From Bacilli bacterium (GTDB lineage Bacteria > Bacillota_I > Bacilli_A > RFN20 > CAG-631): 12,103 bases of DNA. The DNA is taken from contig CAAEBM010000015.1 of the NCBI GenBank assembly GCA_900754115.1, forward strand, positions 1 to 12,103, given 5' to 3'. Position 1 is the stretch's first letter. Each line of letters starts with the position of its first letter. The notes beneath the pieces are model-generated. The model saw nothing but the letters and a program-made list of their open reading frames with translations, had not been told where the DNA came from and made no database searches. The translations under genes were made by a program, and so were the position numbers. Of this stretch, positions 7,674-12,103 are shown in pieces.

Positions 7674-7713
7674 CGCGAAGGAAAAATAAGAAATTTCCGC
7701 ACGCGGTTTTTTT
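7674..7713 (+). terminator. intrinsic terminator of the plus-strand operon
   Basis: CGCG (7674-7677) and GGAAA (7680-7684) pair with TTTCC (7694-7698) and CGCG (7702-7705); an alternative compact stem is CCGC/GCGG at 7697-7706. Seven T (7707-7713) follow directly. It lies 68 bases after the stop of the last operon gene. Confidence 0.7.
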
Positions 7714-7723
7714 GTGACCCGAT

Positions 7724-7745
7724 CGGAAAAAAGTATTCCGTTTTT
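7724..7745 (+). terminator. second, back-up terminator
   Basis: CGGAA (7724-7728) and TTCCG (7736-7740) form a 5-bp stem with a 7-base loop, followed by TTTTT (7741-7745). Placed 10 bases after the first terminator, it would catch read-through toward the GC-rich island. Confidence 0.5.
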
Positions 7746-7967
7746 AAGGTATTTTTTTCGTATTCATTCAAAAATCAAAAACAGGAAAAAACAAAGTATT
7801 CAAGTTTTAATGTTAATAATAGTCGAAACTTTCAGATTTTGGACATATAGGAAAAAGGAAGAATCCGCGAAATTTAAGGGGAAAAGAGTACTTTATAAGT
7901 CGAACAAATTTAAATATATTTATAAATTCATATACTTATCTAATTCATATATATTTTTTTAGATACT

Positions 7968-7996
7968 GTAACAATTAAAATGTCCCTTATTATAAT
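7968..7996 (+). promoter_or_regulatory. candidate promoter facing the GC-rich island
   Basis: TATAAT at 7991-7996 is a perfect -10 box. GTAACA at 7968-7973 lies 17 bases upstream and matches TTGACA at four of six positions. Transcription would begin near 8003, about 30 bases before the GC-rich island. In such AT-rich DNA a chance TATAAT is possible, so the call rests on its position. Confidence 0.35.
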
Positions 7997-8030
7997 CAAT
8001 AAAAGAAAAAATTGAAAAAAAGGCTACCTG

Positions 8031-8300
8031 CATATGGCACATCTCAACGGCCGGGTTTGCGGAGCAAAACAGCCGAAATGCGAAGCTGAACGGTCGCATC
8101 ACCTTTGATTATTACAAATGAACGCGAGAGCAAGATTCTATTGGAGCTACTCGAAAGCGGAATGAACAGAGAAAAAGCACCATTGTATGCTCACAGCGAG
8201 ATCCGATCAGTTGGAAAGCAATGATTCTCAACGATGAAGTGTCAGCTAATTCTATTATGAAGCGGACGGCCGCCGGAGAGCGCAAAATGCACTACCCTTA
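8031..8300 (+). ncRNA. candidate structured non-coding RNA (GC-rich island)
   Basis: G/C makes up 114 of the 240 bases at 8041-8280, against 8 of 60 just upstream. Structured RNAs of AT-rich genomes show this contrast. Visible pairings include CGGC with GCCG enclosing GTTTGC with GCAAAAC (8048-8074) and TGCGA with TCGCA (8079-8098). GC-rich near-palindromic DNA lies at 8262-8276. All frames on both strands are broken by stops within about 50 codons. A TATAAT box lies upstream and T-runs follow (8319-8324, 8342-8348). The strand is assumed from the promoter. Alternatives are an origin of transfer, a single-strand initiation site or a decayed gene. I cannot assign it to a known RNA class by eye. 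Confidence 0.35.
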
Positions 8301-8422
8301 CTAAATTGTCTGAATTGTTTTTTGCTTACTTAAATAACGCCTTTTTTTAACGCTGATCCGATTTCATCCGATTAGAAAAAACTCACTCTTCTTAAATTGT
8401 GTTAAAATATTCATCTTATAAC

Positions 8423-8446
8423 TACGATAAATTATTATTTGTCGTA
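8423..8446. other. hairpin, 10-bp stem
   Basis: TACGATAAAT (8423-8432) and ATTTGTCGTA (8437-8446) form a 10-bp stem with one wobble pair and a TATT loop. No T-tract follows on either strand. It lies in the gene-free gap; role unknown. Confidence 0.45.
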
Positions 8447-8479
8447 TAGATTTAAGTGACAAAAAACACACCTCTCCGG

Positions 8480-8514
8480 CAGTATCGGCAATCTTTGCAG
8501 ATTGCCGAAAACTG
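8480..8514 (-). terminator. strong hairpin, possible terminator of the RHH gene
   Basis: TCGGCAATCT (8485-8494) and AGATTGCCGA (8499-8508) are perfect inverted repeats with a TTGC loop. CAGT (8480-8483) and ACTG (8511-8514) extend the stem after a small bulge. Read on the minus strand, six T (8461-8466 region) follow about 14 bases after the stem. That is too far for a classical terminator, so the function may instead be RNA end protection or a DNA site. It is 61 bases beyond the RHH stop. Confidence 0.4.
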
Positions 8515-8575
8515 TGGTAACTGCAGCAAAACAACTGTCAACGAGTTTTTGAAACTCCTTTCTCACTTTATTCGA

Positions 8576-9349
8576 TTATTCTTTAATTATTTTTTCTAAA
8601 TTCCTGATCTGATCCTTTAAGTCAGCCCGTTCTTGACGTAACTCTTCTATTTTTTCATACAGATGTTGTAACTTTTCTTTATGCTCTTTTTCTATTGCCA
8701 TCAATGCACGTTCTTTTTCTAGGGCCGCTCTTTCAGAAGCAATCTCTGCATCTTTCAAATTATCTCTCATTGTCTGTTTAACATTTTTTAATTCTTCATT
8801 TGCTGCATCCAATTTTTCTTTTAAAGTTGGATAATCTAAGATTTTCTGTTCCAGATCTTTAAGTCTACTTGCCAACATAGAATTAATCTCTTCTTTATCT
8901 TTTAAAGAATCATGCATTTTTCTTTCACTTTCCACTGCCTCTTTCATTGCCTTCTCTATAGTTATATATTTGTTTTCAGCTTCCTTAGCTACAGAATATG
9001 CTTCTGTAGAACGTTCTTCTTTGATTTTCAATTCGTCCTGAAGCTTCATGATTTGTTCGTCTTTACTGACTAATAGACTTTGATATTTTTCCAGAACACG
9101 TTCCTCTGAAGATTCTGCTATTTCTACGCTATTTAAAAAAGCTGTTATTAAGGCTTTTGCGTGTCTTTCAAATTCTTCGATTTCTAATGCCCTTTCCGGA
9201 ATCGCTGCTTTTGCCTTATCCATTTCAATAATTTGCATAATATGATCAAATCCTTGCGCTTGATTCATTCCATTTGCATTACAAAATTCGCGGAATTTTT
9301 CTGCATCTTCTGTGTTAATTCTAAAATTTGTTTGTTTAACTTCTCCCAT
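8576..9349 (-). CDS. ribbon-helix-helix protein with long coiled coil, KfrA-like plasmid maintenance factor
   Basis: Residues 5-46 fit a ribbon-helix-helix DNA-binding domain: strand TNFRI, helix EDAEKFREFCNANG, helix NQAQGFDHIMQIIEM. From about residue 90 to the end (257) the protein is an uninterrupted charged coiled coil with L/I/A heptads. The plan of DNA-binding head plus long coiled-coil tail recalls KfrA and similar plasmid partition or regulatory proteins, though KfrA uses a different head, so this is analogy and not family membership. I use the ATG at 9349 because AGGG (9357-9360) sits seven bases before it; an upstream in-frame TTG at 9370 lacks a Shine-Dalgarno. It has its own consensus promoter and upstream repeats, its probable operators. 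Confidence 0.75.
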   Translation of the reverse strand: MGEVKQTNFRINTEDAEKFREFCNANGMNQAQGFDHIMQIIEMDKAKAAIPERALEIEEFERHAKALITAFLNSVEIAESSEERVLEKYQSLLVSKDEQIMKLQDELKIKEERSTEAYSVAKEAENKYITIEKAMKEAVESERKMHDSLKDKEEINSMLASRLKDLEQKILDYPTLKEKLDAANEELKNVKQTMRDNLKDAEIASERAALEKERALMAIEKEHKEKLQHLYEKIEELRQERADLKDQIRNLEKIIKE

Positions 9350-9406
9350 TGTTTTTCCCTCTTCTTTCAATATGGTAATCAGTGATACTTTCTTTATCTT
9401 GATATT

Positions 9407-9435
9407 ATTATATCATAATTTCTGGGTTTTGTCAA
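9407..9435 (-). promoter_or_regulatory. consensus promoter of the RHH/coiled-coil gene
   Basis: On the minus strand TTGACA (9435-9430) and TATAAT (9412-9407) are both perfect and separated by exactly 17 bases. The transcript would start near 9400, leaving a leader of about 50 bases before the ATG at 9349. GTTAT repeats abut the -35 box. Confidence 0.85.
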
Positions 9436-9437
9436 TT

Positions 9438-9489
9438 TTGTTATACATTGTTATATATGTTATTGTTATACATATTATCGTTATGCATA
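9438..9489. repeat. GTTAT-type direct repeats upstream of the RHH promoter
   Basis: TTGTTATA occurs at 9438, 9448 and 9463, with a variant TCGTTATG at 9478. Aligned on GTTAT the units start at 9440, 9450, 9465 and 9480 and share GTTATRYATA; an additional GTTAT starts at 9459. Spacings of 10 and 15 bases place them on regular helical faces. Lying directly beside the -35 box of the RHH gene, they are its best candidate operators or a partition site. Confidence 0.6.
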
Positions 9490-9553
9490 AATTTAATTGA
9501 TGTATTTAAATCAATAAAAAAACATTTATTTTTTTAAATTTACTAAAAATGGC

Positions 9554-9623
9554 AACAAAAAAACTCTTAGTAAATTTCACTAAGAGTTTTGTAGTAAATA
9601 ATATCAAAAGAAGCTCTTTTGAT
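9554..9623 (-). ncRNA. candidate small two-hairpin RNA
   Basis: The minus-strand promoter at 9630-9658 would start transcription at an A near 9623. The first 21 bases of such an RNA fold into a 9-bp hairpin (9603-9623: ATCAAAAGA paired with TCTTTTGAT, loop GCT). A 12-bp terminator hairpin (9560-9590) with a T-tract follows, so the product is about 70 nt. It ends before the RHH promoter. Nothing in it looks translated. The RNA is predicted from promoter, hairpin and terminator only. Confidence 0.4.
9557..9590 (-). terminator. intrinsic terminator reading leftward
   Basis: AAAACTCTTAGT (9560-9571) and ACTAAGAGTTTT (9579-9590) are a perfect 12-bp inverted repeat with a 7-base loop. On the minus strand the stem runs into seven T (9563-9557). 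It would stop transcripts from rep, the zinc-ribbon gene and the small-RNA promoter before they reach the RHH promoter. On the plus strand the T-run is only four bases. Confidence 0.75.
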
Positions 9624-9629
9624 GTTATT
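9597..9629. repeat. 15-bp inverted repeat beside the iteron promoter
   Basis: Positions 9597-9611 pair with 9615-9629 over 15 bp with one T-G wobble and a three-base loop (AGC). The right end abuts the -10 box at 9630. As DNA it could be an operator; transcribed from further upstream it is a strong RNA hairpin; from the local promoter only its inner 9 bp would be transcribed. Confidence 0.6.
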
Positions 9630-9658
9630 ATTATAACAGATTGATAGTTTTGAAACAA
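9630..9658 (-). promoter_or_regulatory. promoter whose spacer is an origin iteron
   Basis: On the minus strand TTGTTT (9658-9653) and TATAAT (9635-9630) are 17 bases apart. The spacer is an iteron copy (9633-9653) that matches the first origin iteron at 20 of 21 positions and overlaps both boxes. Binding of Rep here would directly block RNA polymerase. This is the best regulatory site of the window after the rep promoter. Confidence 0.6.
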
Positions 9659-9705
9659 CCTCTTTTCAGCTCATATTTTTCAAAGGTATCCGATCGAAAA
9701 TCTTT

Positions 9706-9769
9706 CGCTTACGCGCTAACGCCCGCCACGAAAATTTCAACTGTAAAAAACAACAGTTTCATTTTTCGT
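9706..9769. other. small GC-rich patch with tandem octamers and imperfect inverted repeat
   Basis: CGCTTACG (9706-9713) is directly followed by CGCTAACG (9714-9721) and CCCGCCACG. An imperfect 17-bp inverted repeat follows (9728-9744 with 9753-9769, 14 of 17 matching). It lies downstream of the zinc-ribbon gene. The inverted repeat may be a weak terminator; the GC-rich stretch is unexplained and could be a nick or protein-binding site. Confidence 0.4.
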
Positions 9770-9816
9770 TCTGGTTGTTGAAAAATTATTCTTTCCTTTA
9801 TTGCGGATATTGGCTG

Positions 9817-10524
9817 CTACGCATTTTTAATTTCATTCACTTTCTTTCTATATTCTTCTTTTAATGTTAAATAGTTTTTGATTTCTTCCGCCTGTTCGTC
9901 TGTAATCAATTTTTTATCTCCATTTGGATAAATGGAATAATTTCCTGCTTTTCCATAAATTTTTTGATTCCATGTGCATCCCTTTAAAACCTCCGGAACT
10001 GCGGGTTTTTTTATTAAGTCAATTTTCTCTTTTTTTTCGCGCCATTCTTTTTGACGTTCTAACGCAATTCGATAATGCACTTCGGCAAATAGACCGCTAT
10101 CCGCGACCATACTTTTCGCTCCAATAGACGTAGCTTTTATGATCTCTTCTTCCAAACTATCTAATTTTATGATTTTATTCCAACATAATGTTGGAAGCTG
10201 AAAAGAATACCAATCGTCTGCCGATTCCCTTTCACTCCAGCTATAATTTCCCAACGATTTAATTTCATCTTTATGTGGTTTTGTATCACCACTAAACCAC
10301 ACAGACAGCAAAATACTCCCATCTTTTTCATTAATGTATGGTAACACTGTTGCATTAAAGATAAGCCCTTCTTTTTGCGTCTCTTCTTCTTTTTTCTTTC
10401 TATAACACTCCTTACATAATCCGTGTATTTTAAAGTATTCTATTTTTCTATCTCTCTCTTTTTCTTTTCCAAATAATTCTACTGTATCTTCATGCCCACA
10501 ACTCATCATTATTTCATATTTCAT
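9817..10524 (-). CDS. zinc-ribbon-like protein of unknown function, 235 aa
   Basis: The N-terminus carries four likely zinc ligands: C9 and H11 (SCGHE) and C37/C40 (HGLCKECYRK). The spacing suggests a small treble-clef or zinc-ribbon unit. The remainder has a strand-rich middle with many tryptophans and aromatics (LLSVWFSGD, NYSWSERESADDWYSF) and a basic helical section (RIALERQKEWREKKEKIDLIKK). It ends with GNYSIYPNGDKKLITDEQAEEIKNY, split by the reading frame into a short strand and helix. AAAGGAG precedes the ATG by about nine bases. Only 36 bases separate it from rep, so the two are probably co-transcribed and the protein may act in replication or copy control. I recognise no named family; the same CGH...CxxCY head is familiar in hypothetical proteins of clostridial mobile elements. 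Confidence 0.72.
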   Translation of the reverse strand: MKYEIMMSCGHEDTVELFGKEKERDRKIEYFKIHGLCKECYRKKKEEETQKEGLIFNATVLPYINEKDGSILLSVWFSGDTKPHKDEIKSLGNYSWSERESADDWYSFQLPTLCWNKIIKLDSLEEEIIKATSIGAKSMVADSGLFAEVHYRIALERQKEWREKKEKIDLIKKPAVPEVLKGCTWNQKIYGKAGNYSIYPNGDKKLITDEQAEEIKNYLTLKEEYRKKVNEIKNA

Positions 10525-10560
10525 AACCCGTTTCTCCTTTTGCCTTAATCATAAAAAATG

Positions 10561-11316
10561 TTAATCTTGATGATATACCATATTGATGTGAAAGACTATT
10601 GCTACTACTGACCTTCCCTTTTTTTTATAAGTGTAGGTAATCCGATACAATGTTACTCTTTCAATTTCTTTGATTGCTGCATCAATTACACGCTGCTTTA
10701 AATTTGCAAAAGACTTATACTTATCGATACAATCACAGCATTCCCGAATTTGTTCTATGGTTAATTCAAAATCTTTCCCTTTTTTAGGCAATACTTTTGA
10801 AAGTACTCTTTCCTGCAGAAGCTCAAAGATCCGAATAGCATAAACAGATTTCATCGTTAATATATTGTCTAGCGTGTATTGCGTGTATCTTTCTTTTAAA
10901 TTTAAAAGCAATGGTTTTAATTCATCATTTAGTTTAATCGCTACTCCAACATCCGCTTGATATTCACATTTTGACACCCAGGGAATTTTCATCCATTTTA
11001 ATTTTTTCCCCGAACCACTTTTAATAAAAACAGGATTATTAATAATATCATCTGTAATCTCATCAATATCACGATATATATTACTTCTTGAGATTCCCAA
11101 TAATTCAGATAAATCCGCAATCGTTATAACATATGGTTTCAATTCCGTATCATCATATTTAATCTGCATGATTGCTGCTCGGATCAGCTTTGCACTATTT
11201 AGTTTTAACGCTTGTCGCCCACTAATTAAAGTATTTGATTGGCAAACATAATTATTACTATTTAAACTAAAATCAAAACTTAATTGTCCTTCGATATTTT
11301 TTTTCCCTCGTGCCAT
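10561..11316 (-). CDS. plasmid replication initiator, Rep_3 (RepB) family, 251 aa
   Basis: Family hallmarks are clear: a first winged helix with the helix-turn-helix ITIADLSELLGISRSNIYRD (about 64-83), the Rep_3 signature YTQYTLDNILTMKSVYAIRI (144-163) followed by FELLQ, and a second winged helix whose segments FANLKQRVIDAAIKEIERVT and GRSVVAIVFHI match the usual A-x-x-E-I pattern. Rep_3 proteins bind iterons as monomers to open the origin and repress their own gene as dimers. The size is within the family range. I start at the ATG at 11316, nine bases after AAGGA (11330-11326); an in-frame TTG at 11325 touches the Shine-Dalgarno and is unlikely. The iterons lie directly upstream, completing a theta replicon. 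Confidence 0.92.
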   Translation of the reverse strand: MARGKKNIEGQLSFDFSLNSNNYVCQSNTLISGRQALKLNSAKLIRAAIMQIKYDDTELKPYVITIADLSELLGISRSNIYRDIDEITDDIINNPVFIKSGSGKKLKWMKIPWVSKCEYQADVGVAIKLNDELKPLLLNLKERYTQYTLDNILTMKSVYAIRIFELLQERVLSKVLPKKGKDFELTIEQIRECCDCIDKYKSFANLKQRVIDAAIKEIERVTLYRITYTYKKKGRSVVAIVFHINMVYHQD

Positions 11317-11349
11317 TATTTCCAATCCTTATATTATTTATTTATACTC

Positions 11350-11378
11350 ATTATAATCTAAAAATAACATACTTTCAA
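11350..11378 (-). promoter_or_regulatory. rep promoter
   Basis: TTGAAA (11378-11373) and a perfect TATAAT (11355-11350) are separated by 17 bases on the minus strand, with the expected start near 11343, 27 bases before the rep ATG. A degenerate iteron-like stretch (11372-11387, CTTTCAATCACGTTAT) overlaps the -35 box and could serve autorepression. Confidence 0.8.
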
Positions 11379-11448
11379 TCACGTTATTTTTTCTTTTTTT
11401 ATCGATTCATAGCGACTCCAAACGTGTTTTTTTTATAGTAAATCAAAA

Positions 11449-11549
11449 CTATCAATTTGTTATCTTTTGCATATCTGTCTTTTTTCAAAACTATCTATTT
11501 GTTATGTTATCACTATCAATTTGTTATATTATCGCTATCAATTTGTTAT
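11449..11549. repeat. origin iterons
   Basis: The 15-bp core CTATCAATTTGTTAT occurs at 11449-11463, 11491-11505 (one mismatch), 11513-11527 and 11535-11549. The last three are spaced exactly 22 bases; the first is 42 bases before the second. The first two share the extension TCAAAA in front of the core. All point the same way, and the array lies directly upstream of the rep promoter, the standard place for a Rep_3 origin. Confidence 0.92.
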
Positions 11550-11694
11550 ATTTAAAAATGTGGATAACTCATACAACCTCAGTGTTTACAAGGCTTCCAA
11601 GACTTACGTTTTTGTTGCCTAATTATATAAATTAGGTAAATGTTCATTTTATATCTATCTATATAGCCGATTCAAAAATATCAAAATGTTATAT
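11550..11694. other. replication origin, DnaA box and AT-rich part
   Basis: TGTGGATAA at 11559-11567 is a perfect DnaA box on the minus strand (TTATCCACA), ten bases after the last iteron. Beyond it lie a near-perfect inverted repeat (11615-11624 with 11630-11639, inner seven bp exact: CCTAATT and AATTAGG) and AT-rich DNA, the likely unwinding region. A degenerate iteron (11678-11692, 12 of 15 core positions) touches the end of ssb. Iterons, DnaA box and AT-rich DNA together define the origin. Confidence 0.8.
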
Positions 11695-12096
11695 TTAATT
11701 AAATGGAAGGTCCTCATCTATATTATCTGTACTACCGGAAAAGTTTTCGGGAGAAGTTGAATTTATATGATTTTCTGCTTTGCTTTGTGCAAATTCCTGC
11801 TCTTCTATAACTATTTCAGTAGTGTGTATTTTCACCCCATCTTTATTAATATAACTTCCTGTTTGAATACGTCCGGAAATAGCAATCCGCATTCCTTTTC
11901 GGAAATATTTTTGAGCAAATTCTGCAGAACGTCCGAAAAGAACACAAGGAATAAAATCAGTGGCAGGTTCACTTTCACGACGAATCTTCCGATCCACTGC
12001 AATATTATATCGTGTAATAGCTGTTGCATTCTCTCCCTTTGAGTAATAAATTTCAGGATCTTTTGTTAATCGACCTACTAAAATAACTTTGTTCAT
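11695..12096 (-). CDS. ssb: single-stranded DNA-binding protein
   Basis: The N-terminal 105 residues form the bacterial SSB OB-fold: MNKVILVGRLTKDPEI, ITRYNIAVDR, DFIPCVLFGRSAEFAQKYF, KGMRIAISGRIQTGSY and a final strand TTEIVIEEQEF. A Ser/Asn-rich linker leads to the acidic tip DEDLPF that recruits partner proteins; here one Asn follows the Phe, so the tip is not strictly terminal. At 133 residues it is short but normal for plasmid and phage copies. It coats single strands during replication and, for a conjugative plasmid, on entry. Its Shine-Dalgarno lies beyond the window edge, so the ATG at 12096 is chosen from protein alignment. A plasmid-borne ssb beside the origin is common in low-GC plasmids. 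Confidence 0.95.
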   Translation of the reverse strand: MNKVILVGRLTKDPEIYYSKGENATAITRYNIAVDRKIRRESEPATDFIPCVLFGRSAEFAQKYFRKGMRIAISGRIQTGSYINKDGVKIHTTEIVIEEQEFAQSKAENHINSTSPENFSGSTDNIDEDLPFN

Positions 12097-12103
12097 AATG
12101 TAA

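Larger units (their letters stand above)
7607..8575. other. long gene-free convergent gap
   Basis: This 969-base gap lies between the ends of two converging transcripts. In order it holds two terminators (7674-7745), very AT-rich DNA (7746-7990; only 8 G/C of 60 at 7921-7980), a TATAAT box (7991-7996), a GC-rich island (about 8031-8300), the direct repeat ATCCGATT at 8356 and 8366, an imperfect hairpin (8423-8446), a strong hairpin (8480-8514) and a small hairpin (8543-8557). I see no convincing gene. Confidence 0.7.

Noticed and set aside
7714..7962. Plus-strand open frame of 82 codons starting at GTG
   Set aside because: It starts at the last base region of the terminator, has no Shine-Dalgarno, and its composition (Lys/Tyr/Ile/Phe) simply mirrors AT-rich DNA.
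8080..8225. Protein-like reading NERESKILLELLESGMNREK in the GC-rich island, thought of as a decayed gene
   Set aside because: The frame closes after a few dozen codons, has no start with ribosome binding site, and continuing it across stops gives nothing recognisable. Kept as an alternative to the RNA hypothesis only.
8435..8566. Minus-strand frame of 43 codons (GTG start) with a CxxC pair
   Set aside because: No proper Shine-Dalgarno, several other frames are also open over the same stretch, and the strong hairpin at 8480-8514 accounts for the composition.
9438..9489. Short repeats considered as a CRISPR array
   Set aside because: Repeat units are about 10 bases at 10-15 base spacing; no CRISPR-length repeats, spacers or cas genes.
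9312..9500. Plus-strand open frame of 62 codons
   Set aside because: It covers the RHH start, promoter and repeats on the opposite strand; hydrophobic composition comes from AT-rich DNA.
11767..12042. Plus-strand frame opposite ssb
   Set aside because: Shadow of the clear SSB gene on the other strand.
1..12103. tRNA, rRNA, insertion sequence ends or transposase genes
   Set aside because: None seen: no cloverleaf, no rRNA-like segment, no transposase motif and no long terminal inverted repeats.

Overview
The window is AT-rich DNA from a low-GC Gram-positive bacterium. It is probably a member of the Clostridia, with Lachnospiraceae the best guess from the style of the proteins; no strain can be named. 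The right third carries a theta-type plasmid replication module: single-stranded-DNA-binding protein, iteron origin with a DnaA box, and a Rep_3-family initiator. The left two thirds carry a tightly packed operon of the kind found in conjugative plasmids and integrative conjugative elements. I read the whole as part of a plasmid, probably a conjugative or mobilizable one. No relaxase, coupling protein or type IV secretion ATPase is in view, so transfer ability is inferred from the accessory genes only.

Layout, left to right. Bases 1-7606 hold one plus-strand operon: the tail of an upstream gene, then ten complete genes with short gaps or 1-4 base stop/start overlaps. Recognisable members are a TOPRIM primase-like protein (2331-3458), a TadZ/CpaE-like ATPase with a degenerate P-loop (3465-4550), an ArdC/LtrC-like protein with an ImmA/IrrE-type HExxH metallopeptidase (5097-6152) and a two-winged-helix DNA-binding protein (6698-7606). 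Four others are membrane-anchored proteins and three are small soluble unknowns. Two consecutive terminators close the operon at 7674-7745.

Bases 7607-8575 are a gene-free convergent gap. It contains a GC-rich island (about 8031-8300, 47% G+C in a 28-30% background, next to a TATAAT box) that looks like a structured non-coding RNA or a transfer/replication site, followed by hairpins. Bases 8576-9349 (minus) encode a ribbon-helix-helix protein with a long coiled coil, a likely plasmid maintenance or partition factor. It has a consensus promoter flanked upstream by GTTAT repeats.

The 9350-9816 gap is rich in signals. An extra copy of the origin iteron lies inverted about 1.8 kb from the array and exactly fills the 17-bp spacer of a minus-strand promoter. 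That promoter would make a roughly 70-nt RNA of two hairpins, the second a terminator. A zinc-ribbon protein gene (9817-10524) and rep (10561-11316) follow on the minus strand. The iteron origin lies at 11372-11694 and ssb (11695-12096) is at the right edge.

Working model: Rep binds the 22-bp-phased iterons to start replication and may also bind the remote iteron, so that the small RNA is transcribed according to Rep level. The RHH/coiled-coil protein probably binds its own upstream repeats. The operon supplies primase, polar-localisation ATPase, membrane and antirestriction/ssDNA functions for establishment or transfer.
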